A DNA stretch of 35,677 bases from Saprospiraceae bacterium (GCA_019187365.1 JABARE010000053.1:1-35677); one strand, 5' to 3'; numbered from the stretch's first letter, positions 25,898 through 35,303 are shown. Notes: generated by a model from the sequence alone, not told the origin. Made by a program: numbers and translations.

Positions 25898-26287
25898 ATG
25901 ACAACACCCGATGATAAGTACCTGGCATGGATCTATCTGCTCGCGGCAGCAGTGATGGAGATCCTTTGGATGTTATCGGTGAAATTTCTCAAGGTGCAGG
26001 AACTGCGAAACATTGTGTGGGGCCAGTTTTTTTCCAGACCCGAAGGGATCCGGAGTTTGATGCCGCTCCTGGGTTACCTCGGTTTTGGATTGTTGAACGT
26101 AATCTTTATCGCCCAGGCGATGAAATCCATCCCCATGTCGGTGGCTTTCGGCGTTTGGATGGCTCTTGCCCTTTTCGGCTCCGCCTGCCTCGACGCCTTT
26201 TTGTTCCGGCAGCCCCTGAACGCCATTCAGATAGGCTCCATGGGCCTGATTATGCTGGGAGTGCTGGGCCTTAAGGCGGCAGGCTGA
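25898..26287 (+). CDS. SMR-family small multidrug transporter-like protein
   Basis: A 129-aa four-helix inner-membrane protein of the EmrE/QacE/SugE family. The ATG at 25898 is used; the frame is open upstream but that part is hydrophilic and unlike the family. The conserved membrane glutamate is Glu21 (AAAVMEILWMLSVKF). Other marks are the third-helix AMKSIPMSVAFGVWMALALFG (in part, typical xIPxSxAYAVWxG region) and the final IGSMGLIMLGVLGLKAAG. It is ~15-20 residues longer than EmrE because of an insert (QFFSRPEGIRSL) after the first helix. The Ser-Val-Ala-Phe replacing the usual 'AYAVW' with FGVW is close to SugE/Gdx forms. Substrate (drugs or guanidinium) is unknown. Confidence 0.85.
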   Translation: MTTPDDKYLAWIYLLAAAVMEILWMLSVKFLKVQELRNIVWGQFFSRPEGIRSLMPLLGYLGFGLLNVIFIAQAMKSIPMSVAFGVWMALALFGSACLDAFLFRQPLNAIQIGSMGLIMLGVLGLKAAG

Positions 26288-26646
26288 AGCAGACTTGTCA
26301 TGGAAGGCCAGTTCTCCAATGGTGAATGCCCCTTCTGCTGCCGAACACACTATATTCATACTTCCCCAAACCCTCTGCAAGCTCATAAGGAGCTGTGCGG
26401 GGGAAAAAGTGGCCCACGGTGTGAACCCTTGATCAAATTACTTTTATTAATGTGTAAAGTATTACCCTGCAACGGCTTAGGGTTTCCAGTGGCCACCCAA
26501 ATGACCAGCGTGGATGTTAAACTCATGAATATTAGCGGCTTAACCAATTTAATTTCTAAAAAATTAAATTATAAATTTGGCCGAAATATTCGGAACCCTG
26601 AATACATTTGTGCGATTAAGTAATTTTAGTCTTAAATTAATAACCT
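26288..26646. other. Intergenic region before the haloperoxidase
   Basis: 359 bp. The first ~220 bp are GC-balanced with no supported gene (a 107-codon open frame at 26300-26623 lacks protein character). The last ~100 bp are AT-rich and hold the promoter elements listed separately and a short palindrome CCGAA-ATA-TTCGG at 26581-26593 between the two -7-like boxes. Confidence 0.4.
26572..26610 (+). promoter_or_regulatory. Bacteroidota-type promoter(s) of the haloperoxidase gene
   Basis: TACATTTG (26603-26610) matches TAnnTTTG and would start transcription ~30 nt before the ATG at 26647. TTTG at 26576-26579 lies 23 bp upstream, a little more than the usual 19-21. TAAATTTG (26572-26579) is a second exact -7 match, so two start sites are possible. 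Confidence 0.5.
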
Positions 26647-28038
26647 ATGAAAAAAGTCATTTTGTCAAACTGGATGTGGATGCTGGCCCTGTCCGTTTTG
26701 ATCATCAGTTCTTGCCAGAAATCCGATCCGGACCCCGAAGCAGGTACGGCCTTGAGCAGCTACGACAATGATGTATATCACGAGTGGCAGGAAACGTTCA
26801 TGCACCTCGACCGTTATGCAGCTTTTTTCCGTCCGGGCCCCGCACCCAGGTCCTCTGCTTATATGGCACTGAGTGCTTACGAAGCATGCCTTGGAGGTCT
26901 GCCCGAGTACCAGACCCTCCGCCACAAACTGGGCATTCCCGACATGCCGGCCGTTGAGAACAACCTCTACTGGCCAGCGGTCATCAATGCCTCTTATGGC
27001 TACCTCATGCCGAGGTTTTTTGAAACCGTCACGTTCCAGGACCGCAACGACAACATCCTCAACAAGCAGGAGTTTTTAAACACCGTTGCTGCGAAAGAAG
27101 CCGAACTGCGGGCAAAGTACGCCACCGAAACATCAGAAGAGACCCTCATCAATTCTGAAGCACACGGTCGCGCTGTAGCCGCTGCGATCTGGCGCTGGTC
27201 TGTAACCGATGTCGTTGGCCACAACGCACACCTCAACCCCTTCCCGGTACCGGTAAAGGCTGCTGGTTGCGAATGGATCCCGACCGACCCGCAAAGTGCT
27301 GACAGGGGTTTGTACTCCCAATGGGGTAAAGTGCGCGCATTCGGTCTGACACAGGACGACAAAGACGCACTGGTTGCTCCTTTTGATTGCAATCAGGACC
27401 CAAGTTCTGAGATCTACGTTCAGGCTTACGAATGTTATGTACTCACCAATCTGGCCCGTGCCAATCCCAGAGGCGATTACGAGCATATGGCCGAATTTTG
27501 GAGTGACGACCGCGTGGGTTGGACGTTCAGTCCTCCTGCAAGGTTTTTGGCAATCGCTGACCAAATCGTCGAAAAAGAGAATTTCGACCTTGCAAAAGCT
27601 TGTGTGTTGTACGCCCAGATAAGTATGGCGCTCAACGACGCTGCTGTCAACGCCTGGTACAACAAATTCAAATACAACATCGAGCGGCCGATCACCTATA
27701 TCCACCGCAACATCGATCCGAATTTCAGCATTCCATGGCTGGGCTTTACCCCACCATTCCCGGCCTATCCTTCTGGCCACGCCACGTTCGCGTATTCGGC
27801 GGTTGGAATTCTCGAGGCTTATGTGGGCAGCGCCTACCCTTTCCGGGACGAGTGCCACGACAAGCGGACGGATTTTCTCGGAAGAGCAAGGAACTTCAAC
27901 AGCCTTCGCGATATGGCCTATGAGGATGCATTCAGCCGTTTCCCCCTGGGTGTACACTATCGCATGGACGCTGAGAGCGGCAATTTCTGCGGTATTCTGG
28001 TAGCACGGAATATCCTGAATCTGCCCTGGAAAAAGTAA
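26647..28038 (+). CDS. Vanadium-dependent haloperoxidase lipoprotein (PAP2 superfamily)
   Basis: A 463-aa lipoprotein (signal ending IISSC, Cys23) that belongs to the vanadium haloperoxidase/PAP2 phosphatase superfamily. All vanadate-pocket residues are present in family order: Lys340 and Arg347 (K-x6-RP in KFKYNIERP), Ser376-Gly377-His378 (YPSGHATF), Arg431 and His437 (SRFPLGVHYRMDAESG). The covalent vanadate ligand would be His437. These enzymes oxidise halides with hydrogen peroxide to make hypohalous acid or halogenated products; some PAP2 relatives are phosphatases instead, but the HYRxDA ending and the K-x6-RP spacing favour the haloperoxidase side. It is anchored to a membrane after export. 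Flanked by its own promoter and terminator, so monocistronic. Confidence 0.88.
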   Translation: MKKVILSNWMWMLALSVLIISSCQKSDPDPEAGTALSSYDNDVYHEWQETFMHLDRYAAFFRPGPAPRSSAYMALSAYEACLGGLPEYQTLRHKLGIPDMPAVENNLYWPAVINASYGYLMPRFFETVTFQDRNDNILNKQEFLNTVAAKEAELRAKYATETSEETLINSEAHGRAVAAAIWRWSVTDVVGHNAHLNPFPVPVKAAGCEWIPTDPQSADRGLYSQWGKVRAFGLTQDDKDALVAPFDCNQDPSSEIYVQAYECYVLTNLARANPRGDYEHMAEFWSDDRVGWTFSPPARFLAIADQIVEKENFDLAKACVLYAQISMALNDAAVNAWYNKFKYNIERPITYIHRNIDPNFSIPWLGFTPPFPAYPSGHATFAYSAVGILEAYVGSAYPFRDECHDKRTDFLGRARNFNSLRDMAYEDAFSRFPLGVHYRMDAESGNFCGILVARNILNLPWKK

Positions 28039-28064
28039 GACTAATTAATTGCAAATCGTTACAA

Positions 28065-28097
28065 GTGGGTTGTCCGCAAGGACAATCCACTTTTTTT
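28065..28097 (+). terminator. Strong intrinsic terminator after the haloperoxidase
   Basis: GTGGGTTGTCC (28065-28075) pairs with GGACAATCCAC (28080-28090) with a single G-U pair, closed by a GCAA tetraloop, and is followed by seven T (28091-28097). Confidence 0.92.
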
Positions 28098-28209
28098 AAC
28101 ACCAGCCACTCCGCGTAATACACCCTAAAGGAGTACCTGGTATCGCTCAGGACACACACCCCAATTTTTTCCTAACTTCTTCGGAAGGATAACTTCTGCA
28201 TCCGGATAG

Positions 28210-28225
28210 CTGACCGTTCAGTCAG
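28210..28225. repeat. Operator-like inverted repeat before the TonB receptor
   Basis: CTGAC (28210-28214) and GTCAG (28221-28225) flank CGTTCA. The unit resembles binding sites of TetR-type regulators and lies 95 bp before the receptor start. A second small hairpin, CTTC-TTCG-GAAG, is at 28176-28187. No regulator gene is nearby; the rest of 28098-28319 shows nothing else recognisable. Confidence 0.35.
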
Positions 28226-28319
28226 GTGGTGATGGCCGGTTATGTCCTGCCCATTGACGATGCTGAATGGCAAAGCTCTAGTGATGAGATTGCTTTTGTT
28301 CACCCAACTTTTTTAACAC

Positions 28320-30560
28320 ATGAGACCCAATTTTATTCTTTCAACATGCCCTTTCATGCCTTTAGTGCATAAACAAGGCGTTTGGCTGTCCTTTTTCATC
28401 TTCCTGATTTCAGGAGAATTGTTGAGTCAATCTGACTCCAGTGGAAAAGCCCATTACACTTTACCGGAAATGACGGTAAAATCGGTCCGGAAGGAACCCG
28501 ACCTGCAACGCATGCGCTCAGTACAGGGTACTTTTGTCTGTTCCGGTGCACGCAACGAGGTCATTTGCCTCGAGCAAAAAGATGTAGCCCTTTCGGAAAA
28601 GCATGGCCGCCAAATCTTCGCAAAGATCCCGGGCGTGTTTGTTTATGACATGGACGGGACAGGCAACCAGGTCAACATTTCTACGCGAGGACTTGATCCA
28701 CATCGAGGCTGGGAGTTTAACATCCGCAAGGACCAGGTGATCACCAATACCGACATGTACGGCTACCCTGCAAGCCATTACAACATTCCCATGGAGGCCG
28801 TCGACCGCATCGAGCTCATCCGTGGCACGGCTGCGATCCAATACGGTGCCCAGTTTGGGGGAATGCTCAACTACGTTTCCAAAACTCCGGACAGTACCTC
28901 CGCTCTGGCTTATGAGGGCATCCAGACGGTCGGTTCTTTTGGAATGCTCAGTGGATTTCACCGCGTTTCAGGCAGCCTGGGTGCGTTCCGGTATTCCGCA
29001 TGGATGAATCAAAAGAAACTGGACGGATACCGCGATGAAAGCGCTTCAAGTTACGATGCACAGGCTGTGAGTTTATTCTGGAATCCGGCAAACAGTTTCG
29101 ACCTGCGCCTGGAATGGACGCATTCCAACTACATCATCCAGCTGGCTGGCCCCCTCAATGATAGCATGTTCAGGGCAGATCCCCGGCAGGCTTCGCGTTC
29201 GCGCAATTTCTACAACCCTAACATCCACATTCCTTCGTTGTCTCTTTCATGGAAACCCCAGGCCCGCACCACCCTGTCATTTACCGCATCAGCGGTGTTG
29301 GGTTCACGCAACAGCGTACTGTTCGATAAACCGGTGACTACGCCGGATACCATCCAGGCTGCAACCCTGCAGTATGCCAACCGGCAGGTCGACATCGACG
29401 ATTACAGAAGTTTAACGGCAGAAGCGAGGCTTTTCCAGGGTTATCGTTTGTTGGGAGGTGAACATTCGTTCGTATTGGGTGTACAGTACATGGACAACGA
29501 CCTGCACCGAAAACAGCAAGGACTTGGAAGCACAGGTAACAATTTTGATCTCGGGCTGGTATCAGGAGGGTGGGGGCGCGACCTGCACTTGCTGTCCGGT
29601 AACCTGGCTGTTTTTCTCCAAAACAGCATGAGCATTAGCTCCCGCCTGACGCTGAATACCGGAGTCAGGGTGGAGAACGGGCATTCTGATATGGAAGGCA
29701 AGATCAGCTATTATGCTGACAGTCTCTTGCCTGCGCGCATCGACCACAAATTTCCCCTCTTTGGCGTAAACGCCCAATACACCTTTGGTTCCAGTGCCGA
29801 ATGCTACGCTGGCTGGTCTCAGGCCTATCGGCCGGTGATTTTCAAGGACATCGTTCCAGGGTCGGTGTACGAACAAGTGGACCGCGACCTCAAAGATGCC
29901 GACGGGTATAACCTGGAACTTGGTTTTCGCGGTAAATGGGAATCCTTTCAATGGGATCTGGGCGTGTTTTCCTTGCAATACAACCATCGGATGGGCACGC
30001 TGGCTCAAACGGATGCAGGGGGCGAATTGACCATTTTGCGCACCAACATAGGCGACGCTCAAACCTATGGTGTGGAGACCTTCCTGCAATGGGATCCATG
30101 GATCGGAGATGCTTTCGATGTTTCATTCAGCACGGCCACTTCCTGGATGGATGCCCGCTATCGCGACGCCTGGGTCAGGGTGGGCAATGAAAATGTTTCC
30201 ATCGACGGCAACCGCGTCGAAAGCGTACCCACCTGGATAGTCCGCAACGGACTGACGGTGCGGTGGAAGCGATTTCGGCTTTCTGCCCTTCACAGTTTTA
30301 CTGGCGAAACCTATGCCGATGCGCTGAACACTGAATTATCCAATGCAAGCGGCTCTGTTGGAATCGTTCCGGCATACCACCTGGTCGACCTGAACCTCTC
30401 CATAAAAATGAGCACTGCGCTGTCTGTGCGGCTCAACCTCAACAACGCTTTCGACAAACAGTATTTTACCAAACGTCCCCAATTCTATCCCGGACCAGGG
30501 ATCTGGCCTTCCGACGGGAGAAGCTTTTCCGCCAGCTTCTTCGTGAAGCTCAACGACTAA
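28320..30560 (+). CDS. TonB-dependent outer membrane receptor (FecA-like)
   Basis: A 746-aa outer-membrane receptor that imports a ligand with energy from TonB-ExbBD. After a signal sequence (hydrophobic GVWLSFFIFLISGELLSQ; an ATG at 28356 is an alternative start) a plug domain covers ~50-190: LPEMTVKSVRKE, IFAKIPGVFVYDMDG, NISTRGLDPHRGWEFNI, AVDRIELIRGTAAIQYGAQ and GGMLNYVSK. The remainder is a 22-strand-type barrel rich in aromatic residues, with the usual late motifs RLNLNNAFDKQYFTKRPQF. There is no N-terminal carboxypeptidase-like domain of the SusC type. Plug wording resembles iron(III)-dicitrate/siderophore receptors (FecA-like). No SusD, FecR or sigma factor is adjacent, so the ligand is uncertain. 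Confidence 0.9.
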   Translation: MRPNFILSTCPFMPLVHKQGVWLSFFIFLISGELLSQSDSSGKAHYTLPEMTVKSVRKEPDLQRMRSVQGTFVCSGARNEVICLEQKDVALSEKHGRQIFAKIPGVFVYDMDGTGNQVNISTRGLDPHRGWEFNIRKDQVITNTDMYGYPASHYNIPMEAVDRIELIRGTAAIQYGAQFGGMLNYVSKTPDSTSALAYEGIQTVGSFGMLSGFHRVSGSLGAFRYSAWMNQKKLDGYRDESASSYDAQAVSLFWNPANSFDLRLEWTHSNYIIQLAGPLNDSMFRADPRQASRSRNFYNPNIHIPSLSLSWKPQARTTLSFTASAVLGSRNSVLFDKPVTTPDTIQAATLQYANRQVDIDDYRSLTAEARLFQGYRLLGGEHSFVLGVQYMDNDLHRKQQGLGSTGNNFDLGLVSGGWGRDLHLLSGNLAVFLQNSMSISSRLTLNTGVRVENGHSDMEGKISYYADSLLPARIDHKFPLFGVNAQYTFGSSAECYAGWSQAYRPVIFKDIVPGSVYEQVDRDLKDADGYNLELGFRGKWESFQWDLGVFSLQYNHRMGTLAQTDAGGELTILRTNIGDAQTYGVETFLQWDPWIGDAFDVSFSTATSWMDARYRDAWVRVGNENVSIDGNRVESVPTWIVRNGLTVRWKRFRLSALHSFTGETYADALNTELSNASGSVGIVPAYHLVDLNLSIKMSTALSVRLNLNNAFDKQYFTKRPQFYPGPGIWPSDGRSFSASFFVKLND

Positions 30561-30676
30561 GGCAAGAAGAAGATATGGATAAGGGATGATGGAAGATTTT
30601 AGGGAGTATTCTCCATTATCCTTTAACCAACGTCATCAGGTGAATTGAGGAAAATCACCAGCAGTATTTCATTTTG

Positions 30677-30710
30677 TTGCGAAATTTATTGCGAATAGAA
30701 ATTACTATTC
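30677..30710. promoter_or_regulatory. Direct and inverted repeats upstream of the 1493-aa protein
   Basis: TTGCGAA is repeated directly at 30677-30683 and 30689-30695 (12-bp period), and GAATAG (30693-30698) is inverted as CTATTC at 30705-30710, ending 14 bp before the ATG at 30725. It could be a regulator site or leader hairpin covering the ribosome site. Confidence 0.35.
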
Positions 30711-30724
30711 ATAATTGCAAGAAT

Positions 30725-33700
30725 ATGAGGTATTTGATGGTTTTACTGATTTTGTTGGCTGTTGGGATTCAAGGAACACTTTGTCAGGAGAATTCTTTTT
30801 GGTTGCGGAACCTTTCTGAAGGACTGGGTGCAGCCAAGCTGGATTTGGAAGACTTTAGTCCTGAACTGGAACTCAGTGAGGGGGTACACGTTATGTGGAT
30901 GACCCAGAAGGCTGGTTCCCGTTCGATAAGCTACCGAAATTCATCCGATGATGGATTGAACTGGAGCCCTGTTATAGAATTGGGTGATTCGGATTTTGAT
31001 CAGGAGAAGCGTTACAAGCGGATGGAGGTGTCCGGTAATTACGTTCACCTCATAGTGAACCGGCCACAGGAGTTGTGGTACTATCGCTCCTCAAACGGAG
31101 GAATGAACTTCGAACCGGTAAAAGTGCTGTTTAAGGCCACCGTTGGTTACATTTACAACCTGCAAATCCAAGCCGTTGGAGACCAGGTATACATTTCATT
31201 TTCCAATTATTGCTGGTACTGCAGCGATAAGAATTTGTTGTACCTGCTCCGCTCAACTGACAATGGCGGCAGTTTTGACAATGAGTTGCTCGTAACCGAC
31301 AAAAACGACGTCGTTTTAAATTTCACTTCCCTGCATACCGAGCGTGAAAATGTTTTCCTGCTCTATCAGGAAATAGTCGGCCCCTCAACGAATTACGATT
31401 ATGCATTGCATGTCCTGCATTCGAATGACGGGGGACTGAATTTTCAGGACGACGTGATTTCTTTTCCTGCAATGAGTGGCCTTCATCATAGCTTGCAGTT
31501 GCAAGATTTCTCCGGAGGATTTCAACCCAAAATTGCTTCTGATGGAAATCGCGTATGGATAATTTATGGCGCCTGGGATGAAAACAACACGCAGGGTATT
31601 TACGTATCCCGGTCATTTAACGGGGGACAGGATTTTCAGGAAGCGGTTAAAGTCTCCGGCCCGATTACAAATTTTCGCGTGGGGCTGGAGACAATCGCAG
31701 CGAAGGGAGACCGGGTATTCGCTGTTTTTTCTACACTGGATGACAAAGTGTACTTGAGCTATTCCTCAGATGGTGGAGTAAGTTTCGATTCATTGGCAGA
31801 GTTTACCTCATCCACCGCGAAGCACCTCGATGGTGGAGCGGATCCTCGCGTTGCCATTGATCCGATGGATGGAAGAGCCTGGATTGCTACAACAGGCACC
31901 ATAATTGGAAAGGTGAACAGTAATGGAGCAATGAGCGGATCTTCCCTGCAGGGTACGCTAACTTCGAATACTCGGCGTCCCCGCATCGAATTAACGGCTG
32001 ATGGCATTTTGCACCTCGTTTCCGAAGCCGGAGGAGAATGGTTGCAGTCGGGATCATTTTCCGAAACGGATATCTGGTACCGAAGGGTGGATCCGAATTT
32101 CCTGGGTATTTCATCCGGTGATCAGAGCCTGCGAATGGATTTTATCGCCAATGCAGGTGATGGCAGTGGAGTCCACCAGCACGACAATATGATCATTGGA
32201 CCACAACTGGGTGAGCGTTTTTCAAAGGGCCTGACGGTAGAATGTTGGTTGCGACCCGATACGGTCCAGGCGATCAAGCGCATTCTAACCCAATGGCATA
32301 AAGGTTCATGGAATTTGTATGATCCGAAATCATTTCAGCTGGGAGCAACAGCAGATGATCTACCCGTGTGCGGCCTGGTAAGCCGGACCGGTGTCTATCT
32401 TTTAACTGGAAATAAGCGCATGGCTCCAGGTTATTGGAATCACCTGGCTGTGGTTTACGACAACAACGGACAGGCTAATAACTTTAAGATGCTTTTGAAC
32501 GGTGAAGAAATCGCCTCTGCTACAGCGACCGGCGATTTGTTACCCTCTACCGCGATGTGGGTATTGGGAAGCACGGGCACGTCCCATGTGTCGGAAGGGT
32601 TTGTGGGGGAGGTGGATGAATTGCGGATGTGGAGTGTAGGGAAAACCGGGGAAGAAATCCGTTCAGGCCGCTTCGCTCATTTTTCCGGAACTGAACCCGG
32701 ATTGGAGGCATATTTTGATTTTGACAGTATATCCCCTTTTGGAGAAGTTGCCGACAAAACCCAACATGGTCATTCAGGACATTTGATGTACAAAGAGCGG
32801 TCACGACCTGCAAGCATTATTGACATGGGAGTCCGGTTTGAATATGTGCAAACGATTTCGAGCTTTGCTTTCAACCCTGTGAGCAAGGGTGGTGTTCGTT
32901 ATCGATGGGACTTTGGCGACGGTAGGACCTCAACAGCGGCATATCCGCAAATCCGCTATGAGAAGCCCGGAGTGTATCAGGTGTGTCTGGAAGTGTTTGG
33001 CACAACGACCTACGATAGTTATTGCGAAGTGGTCGAAGTCGAAGGCATTGACCGCATTTTTCCAACAGAAGGAGGAAATACGGGCCTGGTGACCATCAAT
33101 TTGTATGGGGGAGGTTTTGACACCAGTGACGTCGTTAGGTTGCGACGAAGTGGCCAGGCCGACTTGGTTGCAATCCGGACCATTCTGGATGCCAATAGAG
33201 CCATCTCGGCGGTATTGAATCTCCAACAGCAGGAGGTGGGTAAATGTGATGTTGTTGTATCAAATGGAAAGAGGGAATTGATTTTATCCGGTGGGTTCAA
33301 TATTGTCGAAGGCGAGGATCCTGATCCCTATGTATCTTTCAAGGGTGGCGGTAGCATTTTAGTACAACGGTGGACGCCCCAGACCATTGTAGTAGGAAAC
33401 CACGCCAACATAGATGCGCACGGTGTATTGCTCTGGATGACGCTCCCGGATCATCCGGACAATGACGTTGAGTTTATCAACCTGGATATACGCGCTCCCC
33501 AGTTTGCCATCGATAAAGGTTGGCAAGACGATCTCCGGTCCCTGGGAAATTACATTGTCGTGGACTCTTTATTTGGACGGGAGGAAAAGGTTCGCTTATA
33601 TTCATTTTACATCCCCATACTTCCGGCACGGTCGAGTTTCGACATAGTTTTCCGAATCCGCCTCGGTAACGCACAGCCCGAGGTCCCGCTCAACGTATGG

Positions 33701-35206
33701 ATCAATCCACCGTTTTACCAATCGCCATTGTCGAATGAAGTGCAGGCATGTGTTGCATTGTCCATCGCAAAAGCATTCATTAAAAGTGGGGCAGGATTGA
33801 TTCCCGGGGTGAGTTGCATAGCTGCAACGCTCAGTGTCATCGCCGATTTTGCCGATGACCAAGGCCCAACCCCTTCTTCGGTCTCCAACCAGGTTGTAAA
33901 AAACTGGATATGGATTTTGGGTACCAACATTTTGGAGTGTGCCGGCCCCTTGACTCAAATTGTCATGCTGGCCAGAATAGCAAAGGCCGTATCCGTTTTG
34001 ACGGCTGCTGTAGAACAGTCGGTGGAGAGTGACAATTGTCATAGTGGTTTCAGGCAGATTGGACTGATGGATCTGTTGTACTATCCAAAATGGTCTGATG
34101 ACCCAAATGAGAAAAACGGGAATCCCGGATCTGGAACGGAGGGCTATTTGCCAAAATCAAAGGAACTGGGGTACCAGATCCGCTTCGAGAACAAGAGCAG
34201 CGCAAGTGCTCCGGCACACGAGGTCTCCATTACGGATACGATCAAACACGATATTGTGGACTGGTCGAGGATCTCATTTGGACCATTGGGATGGGGAGAC
34301 CGCGTGTACTTTCCATTGCCGGAGAGCAGGGAATTCAGCCTGGATGTCGATTTGCGTCCGGATAAAAACAGCATAGTGCGCATTACAGGAAAGGTGGATA
34401 CATCCACGCGGGTTCTGCGTTGGAAATTCCTGACGCTGGATGCAACAACGATGGATTTGCCGACGGATCCCTTTGCTGGATTTTTGCCACCAAACATGGT
34501 GCCACCGGAAGGGGAGGGTTTTGTGAGCATCTCTGTGGGATTGCGCGATGACATCGTACATGATGACCGTGCAGACAACGAGGCTACGATCATTTTCGAC
34601 AGCAACGCACCGATTGTCACCAATGTGCACAAAAACACATTTGACCTGCGGGCTCCGGAGAGTAGGGTCATGAGTTCGACGCCCGCCACACATGACAGCG
34701 CTGTTGCACTGGAGATCCTATCCGAAGATGACGGTAGTGGTGTGCGTTTTGTCGATTTGTGGTATTCAAAAGATGATAGCAACTACGTATTTTCTCAACG
34801 TGTGTATGGAGGGGAGACCCTGTTTGCAGGCTACCCCGGCTCTCAGTATAAGTTTTATTCCATAGCAGAGGACCGCGTCGGAAACCGGGAAGTTGTCCCC
34901 GCTGGCCCTGACACAGAAGTTCGCTTTCTCACGGCAACCGATGATGTAGCGGACGTTCGCGGAGTGCTGATCTATCCCCTGCCTTCAATGGGAGAGCTCA
35001 TGCTGGAGTTTGTTCTGACAAAGGCCGGAGATACCCGCATTTATCTTCAGGACGCATTGGGCAAGATGGTTGCCCAGCTACTTGACCGGAGACTGGAAGC
35101 CGGTGTTCACAAAAACCGTTTCCGGGTCGGCATCCTACCTGGAAACTACCAATTGTGCATTCAGCGCGGCAGTCGCAAAGTGAATTTCCCAATCATCATA
35201 ATGTGA
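30725..35206 (+). CDS. Large multidomain secreted protein with Asp-box, LamG-like, PKD, IPT-like and T9SS domains
   Basis: A 1493-aa exported protein. The ATG at 30725 starts a signal peptide (MRYLMVLLILLAVGIQGTLC); the frame is open further upstream but lacks sense. Domains in order: sialidase-type Asp-box blades at ~73-80, 122-129, 177-184, 233-240, 297-304 and 347-354 (pattern S-x-D/N-G-G-x-x-F/W), suggesting a beta-propeller; a LamG/concanavalin-like domain ~493-638; a PKD domain ~708-773 (YRWDFGDGRT); an IPT/TIG-like domain ~774-860; a hydrophobic stretch ~1006-1098; a domain opening with DPNEK (1126) and closing with IIFDSNAPIVTN; an Ig-like strand region with SEDDGSGVRFVDLWYS; and a T9SS-type C-terminus from ~1417 in which IYPLP replaces the usual IYPNP. 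Likely a cell-surface or extracellular binding protein; catalytic sialidase residues were not identified. Confidence 0.85.
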   Translation: MRYLMVLLILLAVGIQGTLCQENSFWLRNLSEGLGAAKLDLEDFSPELELSEGVHVMWMTQKAGSRSISYRNSSDDGLNWSPVIELGDSDFDQEKRYKRMEVSGNYVHLIVNRPQELWYYRSSNGGMNFEPVKVLFKATVGYIYNLQIQAVGDQVYISFSNYCWYCSDKNLLYLLRSTDNGGSFDNELLVTDKNDVVLNFTSLHTERENVFLLYQEIVGPSTNYDYALHVLHSNDGGLNFQDDVISFPAMSGLHHSLQLQDFSGGFQPKIASDGNRVWIIYGAWDENNTQGIYVSRSFNGGQDFQEAVKVSGPITNFRVGLETIAAKGDRVFAVFSTLDDKVYLSYSSDGGVSFDSLAEFTSSTAKHLDGGADPRVAIDPMDGRAWIATTGTIIGKVNSNGAMSGSSLQGTLTSNTRRPRIELTADGILHLVSEAGGEWLQSGSFSETDIWYRRVDPNFLGISSGDQSLRMDFIANAGDGSGVHQHDNMIIGPQLGERFSKGLTVECWLRPDTVQAIKRILTQWHKGSWNLYDPKSFQLGATADDLPVCGLVSRTGVYLLTGNKRMAPGYWNHLAVVYDNNGQANNFKMLLNGEEIASATATGDLLPSTAMWVLGSTGTSHVSEGFVGEVDELRMWSVGKTGEEIRSGRFAHFSGTEPGLEAYFDFDSISPFGEVADKTQHGHSGHLMYKERSRPASIIDMGVRFEYVQTISSFAFNPVSKGGVRYRWDFGDGRTSTAAYPQIRYEKPGVYQVCLEVFGTTTYDSYCEVVEVEGIDRIFPTEGGNTGLVTINLYGGGFDTSDVVRLRRSGQADLVAIRTILDANRAISAVLNLQQQEVGKCDVVVSNGKRELILSGGFNIVEGEDPDPYVSFKGGGSILVQRWTPQTIVVGNHANIDAHGVLLWMTLPDHPDNDVEFINLDIRAPQFAIDKGWQDDLRSLGNYIVVDSLFGREEKVRLYSFYIPILPARSSFDIVFRIRLGNAQPEVPLNVWINPPFYQSPLSNEVQACVALSIAKAFIKSGAGLIPGVSCIAATLSVIADFADDQGPTPSSVSNQVVKNWIWILGTNILECAGPLTQIVMLARIAKAVSVLTAAVEQSVESDNCHSGFRQIGLMDLLYYPKWSDDPNEKNGNPGSGTEGYLPKSKELGYQIRFENKSSASAPAHEVSITDTIKHDIVDWSRISFGPLGWGDRVYFPLPESREFSLDVDLRPDKNSIVRITGKVDTSTRVLRWKFLTLDATTMDLPTDPFAGFLPPNMVPPEGEGFVSISVGLRDDIVHDDRADNEATIIFDSNAPIVTNVHKNTFDLRAPESRVMSSTPATHDSAVALEILSEDDGSGVRFVDLWYSKDDSNYVFSQRVYGGETLFAGYPGSQYKFYSIAEDRVGNREVVPAGPDTEVRFLTATDDVADVRGVLIYPLPSMGELMLEFVLTKAGDTRIYLQDALGKMVAQLLDRRLEAGVHKNRFRVGILPGNYQLCIQRGSRKVNFPIIIM

Positions 35207-35303
35207 TAACAAGGGGAAACGGACAATTGTTACTGGACAACGGGGATGCCTGAACATAAGAGGCCTCTTCCGAAATTGCTGAAACCCTTTATTTTAATAA
35301 GTC

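Noticed and set aside
26300..26623. 107-codon frame between the SMR gene and the haloperoxidase
   Set aside because: It runs through the promoter elements of the next gene and its sequence shows no fold or family character.
28098..28319. Riboswitch before the TonB receptor (cobalamin type considered)
   Set aside because: No B12-box-like core or conserved helices were seen; only short hairpins.
30581..30623. Hairpin after the TonB receptor as terminator
   Set aside because: The stem is imperfect (bulged AAGG...CCTT arms) and no T-run follows.
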